64,000 nucleotides of DNA. Origin: Saccharicrinis sp963677655 (GTDB lineage Bacteria; Bacteroidota; Bacteroidia; Bacteroidales; Marinilabiliaceae). The stretch lies in NCBI GenBank assembly GCA_963677655.1, contig OY782088.1; one strand, given 5' to 3'. The stretch's first letter is position 1. Each line of letters opens with the position of its first letter. The position numbers and the translations under genes were made by a program. The notes beneath the pieces are model-generated. The model was given only the letters and a program-made list of their open reading frames with translations. It made no database searches and was not told the origin of the DNA. This document shows positions 1 to 13,700 of this stretch, piece by piece.

Positions 1-803
1 ATCGGTGTTGCGTTATTATTCCACTTAGCATTATTTTTATCTACAATAAAAATATTTAAATATGCATTGGGATTATCCTTATTACTATAATTCCGTGTAA
101 CAAATGCTAAAGTATAATCTTTATTAAAGGTAATTGGTCCATCATTATACTTCGTAGTTAATTTTCGGGAAAATATTTTTGGTTTTGAAAAATTCCTTAA
201 TGTGTTAATTTTTGAAGAATATATTTTGTAAAAATACTCATTATTGCGAACATCTTTCCTTTGTGTAGCAGATACCAAACCTTTATTTGAGGAAAAAATC
301 AATTGATCATTATAAATTGCAGGGCCAATTTCAGAATATGCGGTATTGATTGGAAGGTTATGTACTACAAAATTATTATAATCTCTTCTTAATAATTCCA
401 TTCTTCTTTTTGTAAGTGTCACTGACTTCTCATTTCCTGATAACTCATAATACTTTCTAAGATATTGATTGGATTCTTCATAATGTTCAAGCTTTTTTAA
501 TTGTTGTGACAATAATAGAAATGTTGAGAAATCAACATTAGGATAATCTAGTGCTTTTAAATACCATTCCACACTTTCTTTAATTTGCCCCATCTGTCTG
601 TAACAATCTCCTATTCTATGAGTAACATAAAATAAGTCTTCTCCTTTTTCTATTATTTTTTTATAATGACTAATTGCTTTGTTATAGTTGAAATCAAAAT
701 AGTATTCATCTGCTTTTTTTATTTCTTTATCCTGTGCGAATAATGAATTTTGAGAAAATAGCAAAAGAAAAATACTTATATTGAATAGATAATTTCGGGT
801 CAT
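1..803 (-). CDS. TPR/PD40 (PorE-like) outer-membrane-associated protein, C-terminus cut by window
   Basis: Reading the minus strand from the ATG at 803, the frame stays open to the window edge (about 267 codons seen). Residues 1-23 form a signal peptide ending at LFA|QD. Residues ~27-125 carry TPR-like helices (for example KADEYYFDFNYNKAISHYKK and GDCYRQMGQIKESVEWYLKA). From ~155 a WD40-like PD40 propeller begins (SEIGPAIYNDQLIFSSNKG). Family members usually end in an OmpA peptidoglycan-binding domain, which would lie outside the window. Such proteins sit beside PorP/SprF and large CHU_C adhesins and are thought to anchor T9SS/gliding parts to peptidoglycan. It starts 18 bases after the PorP/SprF stop, so it is probably the last or a late gene of the adhesin operon. 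Confidence 0.75.
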   Translation of the reverse strand, partial: MTRNYLFNISIFLLLFSQNSLFAQDKEIKKADEYYFDFNYNKAISHYKKIIEKGEDLFYVTHRIGDCYRQMGQIKESVEWYLKALDYPNVDFSTFLLLSQQLKKLEHYEESNQYLRKYYELSGNEKSVTLTKRRMELLRRDYNNFVVHNLPINTAYSEIGPAIYNDQLIFSSNKGLVSATQRKDVRNNEYFYKIYSSKINTLRNFSKPKIFSRKLTTKYNDGPITFNKDYTLAFVTRNYSNKDNPNAYLNIFIVDKNNAKWNNNATP

Positions 804-821
804 TAATGCTGTTTTTATCAA

Positions 822-1769
822 TTAGAAATATCTTGGATTAATCACTCTTTCCTTATTAAAATTAAATTCGTAATTAATCATTACTTCATGTGTACCACTG
901 TGGTATGAACTTAGCTGATTAGTATTTAGATCAAATGCATATCCGAATTTAATTTGGGGATTAATCTGAAACTGAACAATTCCACCAATCGACTCACCTA
1001 AACGATATACAGCTCCCAACCAAAACTTATCATAAAGAACAGTGTTTAAATTTGTATCAATACTATAAGGTGCTCCTTGTGCAACTCTTGTCATCACAGA
1101 TGGTCTAAGTACAAAATTATCTGTCATATGAATAACTAATCCCATCATTCCATAATAATGACGAACTTCACTACCTGTACCATAATTTTCACTACCTTCT
1201 ACAAATGAATTTTCTGTAATTCTTGGTACTGATAATCCCAAATAAAATCGCTGGGAATAGAGATATATTCCAAAACCAAAATTGGATAATGTTATTTGTT
1301 CATTTGCATTAACATAGGCATTGTCATTATTATATGTCTTATCTAATCCATTATAATCTATTGCATAATTATTAAATCCGCCATTCAAACCCAATGATAA
1401 ATTCAACTTATCATTCATTTTTAAATGATATGCATAATCTATAAAAAAACTGGTTTGATTTACCGGTCCATATGAATCATATATTAAGGAAGCTCCTATT
1501 GCCATGTTTTTATATACAGGTAGATGACCTGTAAAAGTTGCGGTTGTAGGAGCACCATCAAAACCGACCCATTGTTGTCGCCCTAAAATCATTAAACTCA
1601 TGACTTCTCTAGAACCGGCATATGCAGGATTTATTGCCAATGTATTAAACATGTATTGAGTAAACATTGGATCTTGCTGAGCTAAAACATTTGAAACTTT
1701 AACTCCCAAAAGATTCAACAATATAAATGCTAAGATTGTATATTTTATGTGTTCTAATACTTTATTCAT
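822..1769 (-). CDS. PorP/SprF family type IX secretion system membrane protein
   Basis: This 315-residue protein has a signal peptide ending about VLAQQ, then the family hallmark QDPMFTQYMFNTLAINPAYAG, followed by alternating beta-strands ending in aromatic residues, as expected of an outer-membrane barrel. PorP/SprF proteins are paired with individual giant T9SS adhesins; in Flavobacterium SprF is needed to bring the adhesin SprB to the surface. Here it begins 6 bases after the stop of the 4294-residue adhesin, so it is very likely the dedicated partner of that protein. Length is normal for the family and no defect is visible. Confidence 0.93.
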   Translation of the reverse strand: MNKVLEHIKYTILAFILLNLLGVKVSNVLAQQDPMFTQYMFNTLAINPAYAGSREVMSLMILGRQQWVGFDGAPTTATFTGHLPVYKNMAIGASLIYDSYGPVNQTSFFIDYAYHLKMNDKLNLSLGLNGGFNNYAIDYNGLDKTYNNDNAYVNANEQITLSNFGFGIYLYSQRFYLGLSVPRITENSFVEGSENYGTGSEVRHYYGMMGLVIHMTDNFVLRPSVMTRVAQGAPYSIDTNLNTVLYDKFWLGAVYRLGESIGGIVQFQINPQIKFGYAFDLNTNQLSSYHSGTHEVMINYEFNFNKERVINPRYF

Positions 1770-1775
1770 AGTAAT

Positions 1776-4700
1776 CTATCTTTTAATATAAACAGAACCT
1801 TTCAATACACCTTTTAAATTTCCTAACTTAATAACATAGAAATATAAACCTTGAGGTAATTCTGCAGAGCCAATTGCTGACTTACTTGATTTTCCATCCC
1901 ATAGATTATTATAATTCTTCATATGGAAGACTTCTCCACCCCACCTGTTGTATATATATATTTCATTACCTTCAAAATCCGAGATACCCGGAATAATAAA
2001 ATAATCATTAACACCATCTCCATTTGGAGAAAAAGTATCAGGAGCATCAATTCTCTCAGCACAATCATCAAAGAGATCCTGATAATTAGGGATATTATCA
2101 TTATCACAATCCACTGATCCCTCCTCAAGATCTAAAACACCATCGCCATCGCTATCCTCATCTAAATAATCATAAATTCCATCATTATCAGTATCTTTAA
2201 GATCTTGCAAACATATGTCAGTAACCCCTCCTTCTAATATATCTGATATTCCATCGTTATCAGAATCTTCATCTTCATAGTCTGGTAATTCATCTCCATC
2301 AGAATCAGATTGTTGTTCTTCAATATAATCTGCAATATTGTCATTATCTGTATCAGCAACATTAATAATTATTTTAACTGTTGCTTCATCGCAACTTCCA
2401 TAATCATCACAACCCACATAAGTAAAGTATTCCTCAATACAATAATTTCCATACACAGATGTATATGTAAATAATCCATTGCTATCTTCTTCAAGAAATC
2501 CTCCTAATTGATTAATTTCACTTGGTATTACTGTAATATAATCTCCATTTATATCAGAATCATTATCTAATACACTAAATGATATAATTTCACCATCATT
2601 CATAATTACAATATCATCTATACAATTTGGTGCAACATTTTTTAGATTTATGGAGATGCTAACTGTTGCAGTGGCACATAATCCATTGCTATCGCAAATT
2701 TGATATATAAAAGAATCGGAGCCTACATACCCCTCTTGTGGTATATATTTAATTTCACCAGATAATGATTCGATAGAATAATCACCATATCTTGGTTCTG
2801 TTATTAAAGAAACAGAAGTAATATCAAGATTACCATCAATATCTATATCATTAGAAACAACATCGATAATTATTTCGGCATCAGAGGTGGTAGTAACATT
2901 ATCATCAACAGCTATTGGTTTATCATTAACTGGTATTATAAAAATGGATACTTGTGCAGAATTACATCCGTCATCAGAATCACATAATTGATAAATAAAA
3001 CTATCATTACCATTATAATTTTCATTAGGAGTGTACATTATTTGATTATCTGAATCTATATTAACATAACCATTTAAAGGTTGCTCTGAAATTGTTATAA
3101 CAAATCCGTCAGAATCAGAATCAATATCATAATCATTAGAAAGAACATCAATATCAACACTTTCATCTTCATTGGTTTCTACTTCATCATTGACTGCTAT
3201 TGGCCGGTCATTAATCGCTAGTATTGTTATTGTTACTGTTGCATCATCAAAATATCCTAAATCATCATATATTCTATATCTAAAATTATCAATACCTGAA
3301 AAATTGCTTATTGGTGTATAAGTTATTTGTCCCGTACTACTATCTGTCAATAAATCACCATTTAAAGGATTACTGACAATCACTAAAGAATTAATATCAA
3401 TATTATTCTGAGGGTCTGTATCATTACTTAAAACATTGATAACAACACTCTCATCTTCATTTAATTCTACTTCATCATCAATTGCATTAGGAGCCTCATT
3501 ACTAATACTAATATATACATATGAAATATTACTTACCTGTTCATCTGTATCATAAAATCTAAAACTAAATTCATCATCACCTGAATAACCTTCATCAGGT
3601 ATATAAGTAATAACATAATTTTCATTGTCGATAATTAATTCTCCATTTTCGGGATATGTAATATTCTCAAATGAAGAATAATCAATATTTCCATCAACAT
3701 CAGTAACTAAATCAGTCATATCAATTTCGATAGAAACATCTTCAGAAGTTGATTGATTCAGATCATTGCTAACAGGTGCATCATTTTGAGAAACAACCTG
3801 TACTTCTAAACTAAATATCTTGCTCCTATCATTTGCATCTGATTGATCACTTACATATACAGGCACATATAAATATCCAGTATAATTATTTGATGGTGTA
3901 ATTATATTATTACTAACAGTATAATTAAGACCTTCTAGTACCACTAATACAAAATCATTTGGATAATTATTATCCGGATCTTCAACTGTTAAATCAGTTA
4001 GAGATATAGTTAAAGCTTCATCTTCATTTGTTAATAATGTTACCTGATCTTTGATTTCAGGCCTATCATTAATAGGATTTACAGTAATCAAAAACTGATA
4101 AATCTCACTAATATTATTTTCTAATTCCTGATCATCAACTGTGATATTCACATATAATTCTCCATTATAATTCAAGGCTGGAGTAATTGTATTCCCTACT
4201 ATAGAATAATTATTACCCGACACAACATCCAAGACAAATTCTGATGGGAAAATATTATCTATATCTGTAACAGATAAATCATTTAATGTTATAGTATAAG
4301 AATTATCTTCATTTATTTCAATTGTACTTTGTGTTAATATTACAGGCTGATCGTTCACAGGAGTAACCGTTATATAAACACTTGCTGAGGTACAATATCC
4401 GTCTTCATCACAAACCTGATATTCAAATTCATCATCACCAGAATAATTTTCCTCCGGAGTATAACTTATTAATCCTTCTGATTGAATTGTCACATTACCA
4501 TTTTCTGGCGATGATAATATCGTTAATGTATTATAATCAAGATTATTTTGAGGATCAATGTCATTACTAATTACATTAATTGAGATACTATTATCCTCTT
4601 TAACTTCAACTATATCATCTATACCAGTTGGTGCTTCATTTGAAACAATTATTGTTACTATTCCTCTTGCACAAGCTCCATCTGTATCACAAATTTCGTA

Positions 4701-7700
4701 TTCAAAAGAATCTGTTCCTGTGTATTTATCACTTGGAGTATATGTTATTATCCCATTATCTGAATCTAATATGGTTGATCCATTAATTACATCAGTTGTA
4801 ATTTTTAATGATGATAAATCAATACCATTTTCAACATCTGAAACCAAGTTGTTGATATTAATATCTATTGCTTGATTTTCAGCTGTCGTCACTGACTGGT
4901 TATTTGCTTCAGGAGCATCATTTTGAGCTAATACTAATATATCAAGTGTAAACACACTACTTTCTGAATTTTCAGACTGTCCATCACTAACTGAAATATC
5001 TACAGATAAGATTCCAAAATAATTTAACGCAGGAGTAACTGTTGTTCCATTAAATGAATAATTTTCACCGGAATGTATAATTAAACTAAAATCATCAGCT
5101 TCATTATCTACATCGGCTATACTTATATCTTCAATAGTAATTTCAATAGGTACATCCTCATTTGTAAATAAAGTATTTATTTGAGATTCTATTATCGGAG
5201 CATCATTTATAGCATTTATTGTTACATGTAAATTAAATGTATTGCTAGTCTGATTTTCAGATCCCACATCTGAAATATATAATGGGATTGTTAAACTTCC
5301 ATTAAAATTAGTTTCAGGAGTAACCTGACGTCCTGTAAAGGTATAATTACTTCCATTAAGAAGTGTCATTTCATGTTGACCTGGGTATGTATTGTCTACA
5401 TCCGTAACATTTAATGCGGTATATGGAATTGTAAAAATTTCATCTTCATCATACGATAAAGATTGTTGACTATTAATAACTGGAGCATCGTTAATGGGCG
5501 ATACTGTTAAAACAACATCAATACTTGCAGTTAAAGATCCGTCACTAGCAGTAAAAGTAATTGTTTCCTGACCAAACCAATCTTCATCAGGTATAACAAT
5601 CGTTGCATATTTTGTGTTTCCATCAATTGAAACACCAAGTTCCGTATTTCCGGTATAGGTCCATAAAATTTGATCTATGCTATTATCAGGATCAGAAACA
5701 TAACTATTTAAATTGATAACATTAAATACAGATCCCTCATTAATTGTTTGATTTGGTATATCTAATATTACTGGAGGGTCATTATCATTGACAACATTTA
5801 CCTGTAAATCAAAAGTATTACTTTGAGCTAAACCATCATCTGTAACATAAACATGTACCGTGATTACACCAGTAACATTTTCATTTGGAGTGATAGCTGT
5901 ACCAGTAACTATATAATCTGAACCAGACAATATATTCAATGTAAACCCTGTTGGATAATTATCATCAGGATCATAAACTATCAAGTCTGAAAGACTCAAT
6001 TCCGTTAGAGTTTCTTCTGCAATAGAAACCGAATTTTGTCCTATTATTTCAGGGGCATCATTAATTGGTGTAACTTCTAATCTTACATTATCATCAACAG
6101 AAGCATTGCTTTCATCTGTTGCTACAAATGTGATTACTTCTACCCCATTCCACTCCTCATCTTTTGGAACAACATAAGCTATTCTGTTATTAATTTCAAC
6201 ATCAAAATAAGTAGGCGTTGGATTTAATGACCATACGATATTTTCATCAGACGTTTCAGCATCTGTAATGTAATTATCTAAATTGATCGTATTAAAACTA
6301 TTACCTTCAGCTACTGTTTGATTAGGAATATCATCAATTACCGGGGCATCATTAACTCCTGTTATAGTTATTAAAACTGATACTGTATTTCCATTTGTAC
6401 TTCCATCATTTGCAGTATAAGTAAAACTATCATAAGTTAACTCAGAATTATCATGTATATAAATAAAAGTTCCATTTGTATTTAGGGTTAATGTACCATT
6501 ACTTACATCGCTAACTAAAACTGCAGTTATATCATCTCCATCAGCATCACTATCATTAAATAATACTGAAGATTCACCGCTTGTTAAACTTGCGGCCAAA
6601 CCTCCTTCTACAACTATAATTTCATCAGATACAGCAATTGGTGAATTATCATTTATATTGATTACAGAAACTGATATATTTTGCGAATCTGTATGACCTG
6701 CACCATCAGTAACAATGATCGTTAAGTTATAAATATTATTTTCTCCATGATCTATTGGATTTTCATAATCAGGCGATGTATTAAAAGTCAATATTCCTGT
6801 GGAACTATCTATTGTAAAAAATTCGGAATCTGTTCCTGTAATTGAATATATTTCTATATCATTTGCATCTGCATCTGTAGAAGAGGCATCAATGACTGTT
6901 CCTGTGTGGTTTTCATTTACAGTGGTACTATTTGCGCTTATCTCGGGAGCATACTCATTTACTGCTAAAACAGTTACAGTCCACGATGTAGTGGCTATGT
7001 TTCCATCATTATCTGTAGCTATTATACTTACTTCATATACATTATTGACATTGGAATCTACCGGATTTTCATAATCCCTGCCTACCATACTTACCACTCC
7101 TGTAGAACTATTGATGGAAAAATCGGCAGCATCTGTTCCTCCTAGACTATAAACTACACTTCCTACCGGAGATCCTGTTATATTAGGTGTTACTGAAGTA
7201 TAGGCTGTATTCTCATCAATACTTACATTTGAGATAGCATTGATCGTATAGCTTGAGGATTCTGTTACATTTAATACTGTTACTGTTACATTTTCTGAAT
7301 CCGTATGTCCAGCTTCATCAGTTACTGTTATCGTTAAATTATAAACATTATTTTCTCCATTATCTATTGGATTTTCATAATCTGGTGAAGTATTAAAAGT
7401 TAATATACCTGTTGAACTGTCAATTGTAAATAATCCAGAATCGGTTCCTGATATTGAATATGTTTCTGTATCATTTGCATCTGCATCTGTAGAAGAAGCA
7501 TCAATAACTGTTCCTGTGTGGTTTTCATATACACTAGTACTACTAACACTTATCACTGGAGCATATTCATTTACTGCTAAAATAGTTACTGTCCATGATG
7601 TAGTTGCTATATTTCCATCATTATCCGTAGCTGTTATACCTACCTCATAAACATTATTAATATTGGAATCTACTGGATTTTCATAATCTCTACCTACCAT

Positions 7701-10700
7701 GCTTACAACTCCCGTAGAACTATTGATGGAAAAGTCTTCAGCATCTGTTCCTCCTAGACTATAAACTACACTTCCTACCGGAGATCCTGTTATATTTGGT
7801 GTTACTGAAGTATAGGTTGTATTTTCATCTATGGAAACATTAGAAATAGCATCAATTGTATAGCTTGAGGTTTCAGTTACATCTAATACTGTTACAGTTA
7901 CACTCTCTGAATCTGTGTGTCCAACTTCATCTGTTACTGTTATTGTTATATTATATACATTATTACCTCCATTATCAGCTGGATTTTCATAATCAGGTGA
8001 TGTATTGAAGGTTAATATTCCTGTTGAACTATCAATTGTAAATAATCCGGAATCTGTTCCTGATATAGAATAAGTTCCTGTATCCCCTGCATCTATATCT
8101 GCGGACGAAGCAATAATTACATTCCCTGTGTGATTTTCATTTACTGTAGTACTACTGACACTTAATACGGGGGAATTATCATTAACAGCATTAATTGTAA
8201 TAGAAACAGATACTGTATTTCCATCTGTACTTCCATCATTTACCCTATATGTAAAGTTGTCATTTGTTGACTCTGAATCGTTATGTGTGTATATAAAAGT
8301 ACCATTTGAATTTAATGTTAATGTACCATTACTTACATTACTAACTAAAATTGCAGTAATATCATTTCTATCCGCATCACTATCATTTGTTAATACAGAA
8401 GATGCCCCACTTGTTAAGCTAGTGGCTGTTCCTCCTTCATTTACAGTTATTGCATCAGAAACCGCTACTGGTGAATTATCATTAACATTAGATACATCTA
8501 TTGTTATATTCTCAGAATCAATATGTCCTGCCCCATCTGTTACGATAATAGTTAAGTTATAACTATTATCTTCTCCATTATCCAATGGATTTTCATAATC
8601 AGGGGATGAATTAAAGGTTAATATTCCTGTTGAACTATCAATTGTAAATAATCCGGAATCTGTTCCTGAGATTGAATATGATTCGGTATCATCTGCATCA
8701 TTATCTGAAGATGAAGCATCTACAACTGTTCCAATATGGTTTTCATTTACAGATGTATTACCTACACTTATTACAGGATCAAATTCATTTACTGCTAATA
8801 TAGTAACTGTCCATGCAGTAGTTGCTGTGTTTCCATCATCGTCAGTAGCTGTTATACTAATCTCATAAACATTATTGCCATTTGCATCTGCCGGATTTTC
8901 ATAATCTCTACCTACCATACTTACAACTCCGGTAGAACTATTAATATTAAAATCTGTGCCATCAACTCCACCTATACTATAAGTCACATTTCCGATTGGA
9001 CTTCCAGTAATACTTGGAGTTACTGACGTATAAGTTGTATTCTCATCAATACTTACATTAGATATAGCATTAATTGTATAATTTGAAGCTTCTATTACAT
9101 TTAGTACTGTTACTGTTACATTTTCAGAATCTGTATGACCAGCCCCATCAGTCACTGTTATTGTTATATTATATACATTATTACCTCCATTATCAGCTGG
9201 ATTTTCATAATCAGGTGATGTATTGAAGGTTAATATTCCTGTTGAACTATCAATTGTAAATAACCCTGAATCAGTTCCTGATATAGAATAAGTTCCTGTA
9301 TCCCCTGCATCTATATCTGCGGACGAAGCAACAATTACATTTCCAGTGTGATTTTCATTTACTGCAGTACTACTGACACTTAATACGGGGGAATTATCAT
9401 TTACTGCATTAATTGTAATAGAAACAGATACTGTATTTCCATCTGTACTTCCATCATTTACCCTATATGTAAAATTATCATTAGTAGTTTCTGAATCATT
9501 GTGTGTATAAATAAATGTTCCATTTGAATTTAACGTTAATGTACCATTACTTACATTACTAACTAAAATTGCATTAATAGCATCTCCATCGGAATCACTA
9601 TCATTTGTCAATACAGAAGAAGCCCCAGTTGTTAAGCTGGTGGCCGTTCCTCCTTCATTTACAGTTATTGCATCAGAAACCGCTACTGGTGAATTATCAT
9701 TAACATTTTCAACAGTTACGGTTACATCTTCCGAGTCAGTATGACCTGCTCCATCTGTAACAATAATAGTTATATTATAAATATTATTGTCTCCACTGTC
9801 AGCCGGATTTTCATAATCAGGGGATGTATTGAAGGTCAATATTCCTGTTGAGCTATCTATCGTAAATAATCCGGAATCTGTTCCTGTTATTGAATATGTT
9901 TCTGTATCACTTGCATCTGCATCTGAAGAAGAAGCATCAATGACTGTTCCAATATGGTTTTCATTTACAGTGGTACTACTCACATTTATTACAGGAGCAT
10001 ATTCATTAACGGCTAAAACAGTTAATATCCATGATATTGTTGCTATATTTCCATCACTATCTGTTGCTGTTATACTTACCTCATAAATATTATTGACATC
10101 TGAATCAACTGGATTTTCATAATCCCTGCCTACCATAGTTACAACTCCAGTAGAACTATTTATATTAAAATCAGTTGCATCAGCTCCACCCAGACTATAT
10201 AAAACACTTCCAATTGGACTTCCTGTTATATTTGGAGTAACAGAGGTATATGCCTCATTTTCATCTATCTGAACATTAGATATTGCATCAATACTAAAAC
10301 TAGATGTTTCGGTAACATTTAAAACTGATATTGTTACATCCTCTGAATCTGTATGACCAATTCCATCCGTTACAGTAATCGTTAAATTATAAATATTGTT
10401 CCCGCCATTATCTACCGGATTTTCAAAATCAGGTGATGTATTAAAAGTTAATATTCCTGTAGAGCTATTAATTGTGAATAATCCAGAATCAGTTCCTGAG
10501 ATAGAATAAAATTCAGTATCATCAATATCTTCGTCAGAAGAAGAAGCTTCTATAACTGTACCTTCGTGATTTTCATTAACTGAAGTATTACTAACACTTA
10601 ATACAGGATAATTATCATTTACTGCATCAATTGTAATAGAAACTGAAACAATATTACCATCAATTGTGCCATCGTTGGCTGAATAAGTAAAATTATCACT

Positions 10701-13700
10701 AGTTGTTTCTGTGTCATCATGAGTATAACTAAAAGTTCCATCACTATTCAAAATAAGAACTCCATGGCTTACATCAGTTTGTAAAATTGCGGTTAGAACA
10801 TCTCCATCTGCATCAATATCATTAGTTAATACCGAAGATGCTTCACTTATTAAAATTGTAGCTGTTCCACCTTCATTTACTGTTATTGCATCTGATATGG
10901 CTACAGGTGTATTATCATTAATATTTTCAACTGTAACTGTCCATGACATGCTTGCGGTATTGCTATCATCATCGGTAACGGTTATACTTACTTCATAGAC
11001 ATTATCAGTATTGGCATCTATCGGACTCTCATAATCTCGGCCTACCATACTGACTTCCCCTGTACTGCTGTCAATACTAAAGTCCCCAGCATCATTACCT
11101 CCCAAGCTATAAATCACATTTCCAATTGGGGTTCCGGTAATATTTGGAGTGACAGATGTATAAGCCACGTTTTCATTAATACTTACACTGCTGATTAAAT
11201 CAATACTGAAACTTGAACTTTCTGTTACATCGTCAATAGTTACGGTCCATGACATGATTGCGGTGTTGCTATCATCATCGGTAGCGGTTATACTTACTTC
11301 ATAGACATTATCCGTATTGGTATCTACCGGACTCTCATAATCTCGGCCTACCATACTGACTTCCCCTGTACTGCTATCAATACTAAAGTCACCGGCATCA
11401 TTTCCTCCCAAACTATAGACCACATTACCAATTGGTGTTCCGGTAATATTGGGAGTGACAGATAAATAAGCAACGTTTTCATTAATATTTACACTGCTGA
11501 TCAAATCAATACTGAAACTTGAACTTTCTGTTACATCGTCAATTGTTACTGTCCATGACATGTTTGCCGTATTGCTATCATCATCGGTAGCGGTTATACT
11601 TACTTCATAGACATTATCTGTATTAGCATCTACCGGACTCTCATAATCTCGGCCTACCATACTGACTACACCAGTACTGCTATCAATGCTAAAGTCGCCC
11701 GCATCATTACCTCCCAAACTATAAACCACATTACCAATTGGTGTTCCGGTAATATTTGGAGTGACAGATAAATAAGCCACGTTTTCATTAATATTTACAT
11801 TGCTGATCAAATCAATACTGAAACTTGAACTTTCTGTTACATCGTCAATAGTTACGGTCCATGACATGCTTGCGGTGTTGCTATCATCATCTGTCGCCGT
11901 GATACTTACTTCATAGACATTATCCGTATTGGCATCTACCGGACTCTCATAATCTCGGCCTACCATACTGACTACACCAGTACTGCTATCAATACTAAAG
12001 TCACCGGCATCATTACCTCCCAAGCTATAGACCACATTACCTATAGGTGTTCCGGTAATATTTGGAGTGACAGATAAATAAGCCACGTTTTCATTAATAT
12101 TTACATTGCTGATCAAATCAATACTGAAACTTGAACTTTCTGTTACATCGTCAATAGTTACGGTCCATGACATGCTTGCGGTGTTGCTATCATCATCTGT
12201 CGCCGTGATACTTACTTCATAGACATTATCCGTATTGGCATCTACCGGACTCTCATAATCTCGGCCTATCATACTGACTTCCCCTGTACTGCTATCAATA
12301 CTAAAGTCACCGGCATCATTACCTCCCAAGCTGTAGACCACATTACCTATAGGTGTTCCGGTAATATTTGGAGTGACAGATAAATAAGCCACGTTTTCAT
12401 TAATATTTACATTGCTGATCAAATCAATACTGAAACTTGAACTTTCTGTTACATCGTCAATAATTACTGTCCATGACATGATTGCAGTGTTGCTATCATC
12501 ATCAGTAGCGGTTATACTGACTTCATAGACATTATCCGTATTGGCATCTACCGGACTCTCATAATCACGGCCTATCATACTGACTTCCCCTGTACTGCTA
12601 TCAATGCTAAAGTCACCGGCATCATTTCCTCCCAAGCTATAGACCACATTACCAATTGGTGTTCCGCTAATATTGGGAGTGACAGATAAATAAGCAACGT
12701 TTTCATTAATATTTACATTGCTGATCAAATCAATACTGAAACTTGAACTTTCTGTTACATCGTCAATAGTTACGGTCCATGACATGCTTGCGGTGTTGCT
12801 ATCATCATCGGTAGCGGTTATACTGACTTCATAGACATTATCGGTATTGGTATCTACCGGATTCTCATAATCTCGGCCTATCATACTGACTTCCCCTGTA
12901 CTGCTATCAATGCTAAAGTTGCCAGCATCATTACCTCCCAAGCTGTAGACCACATTTCCAATTGGGGTTCCAGTAATATTTGGAGTAACAGATGTATAAG
13001 CAACGTTTTCATTAATATTTACACTGCTGATCAAATCAATACTGAAACTTGAACTTTCTGTTACATCATCAATAGTTACTGTCCATGACATACTTGCCGT
13101 ATTGCTATCATCATCGGTTGCGGTTATACTGACTTCATAGACATTATCAGTATTAGCATCTATCGGACTCTCATAATCTCGGCCTACCATACTGACTTCC
13201 CCTGTACTGCTATCAATACTAAAGTCCCCAGCATCATTTCCTCCCAAGCTATAGACCACATTACCTATAGGTGTTCCGGTAATATTTGGAGTGACAGATA
13301 AATAAGAAACGTTTTCATTAATATTTACACTGCTGATCAAATCAATACTGAAACTTGAACTTTCTGTTACATCATCAATAGTTACTGTCCATGACATGAT
13401 TGCGGTGTTGCTATCATCATCAGTAGCGGTTATACTTACTTCATAGATATTATCTACATTGGCATCTACCGGACTCTCATAATCACGACCTACCATACTG
13501 ACTTCCCCTGTACTACTATCAATGCTAAAGTTGCCGGCATCATTACCTCCCAAGCTATAGACCACATTACCAATTGGTGTTCCGCTAATATTTGGAGTGA
13601 CGGAGGTATAAGCAACGTTTTCATTGATATTTACACTGCTGATCAAATCAATACTGAAACTTGAACTTTCTGTTACATCGTCAATAATTACTGTCCATGA

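Noticed and set aside
6799..7074. Plus-strand open frames opposite the adhesin gene (also 8257-8562, 9829-10086, 4558-4875, 1923-2117)
   Set aside because: They recur because the adhesin repeats recur on the other strand; no start context or family match, and the minus-strand reading is a full-length repeat protein.
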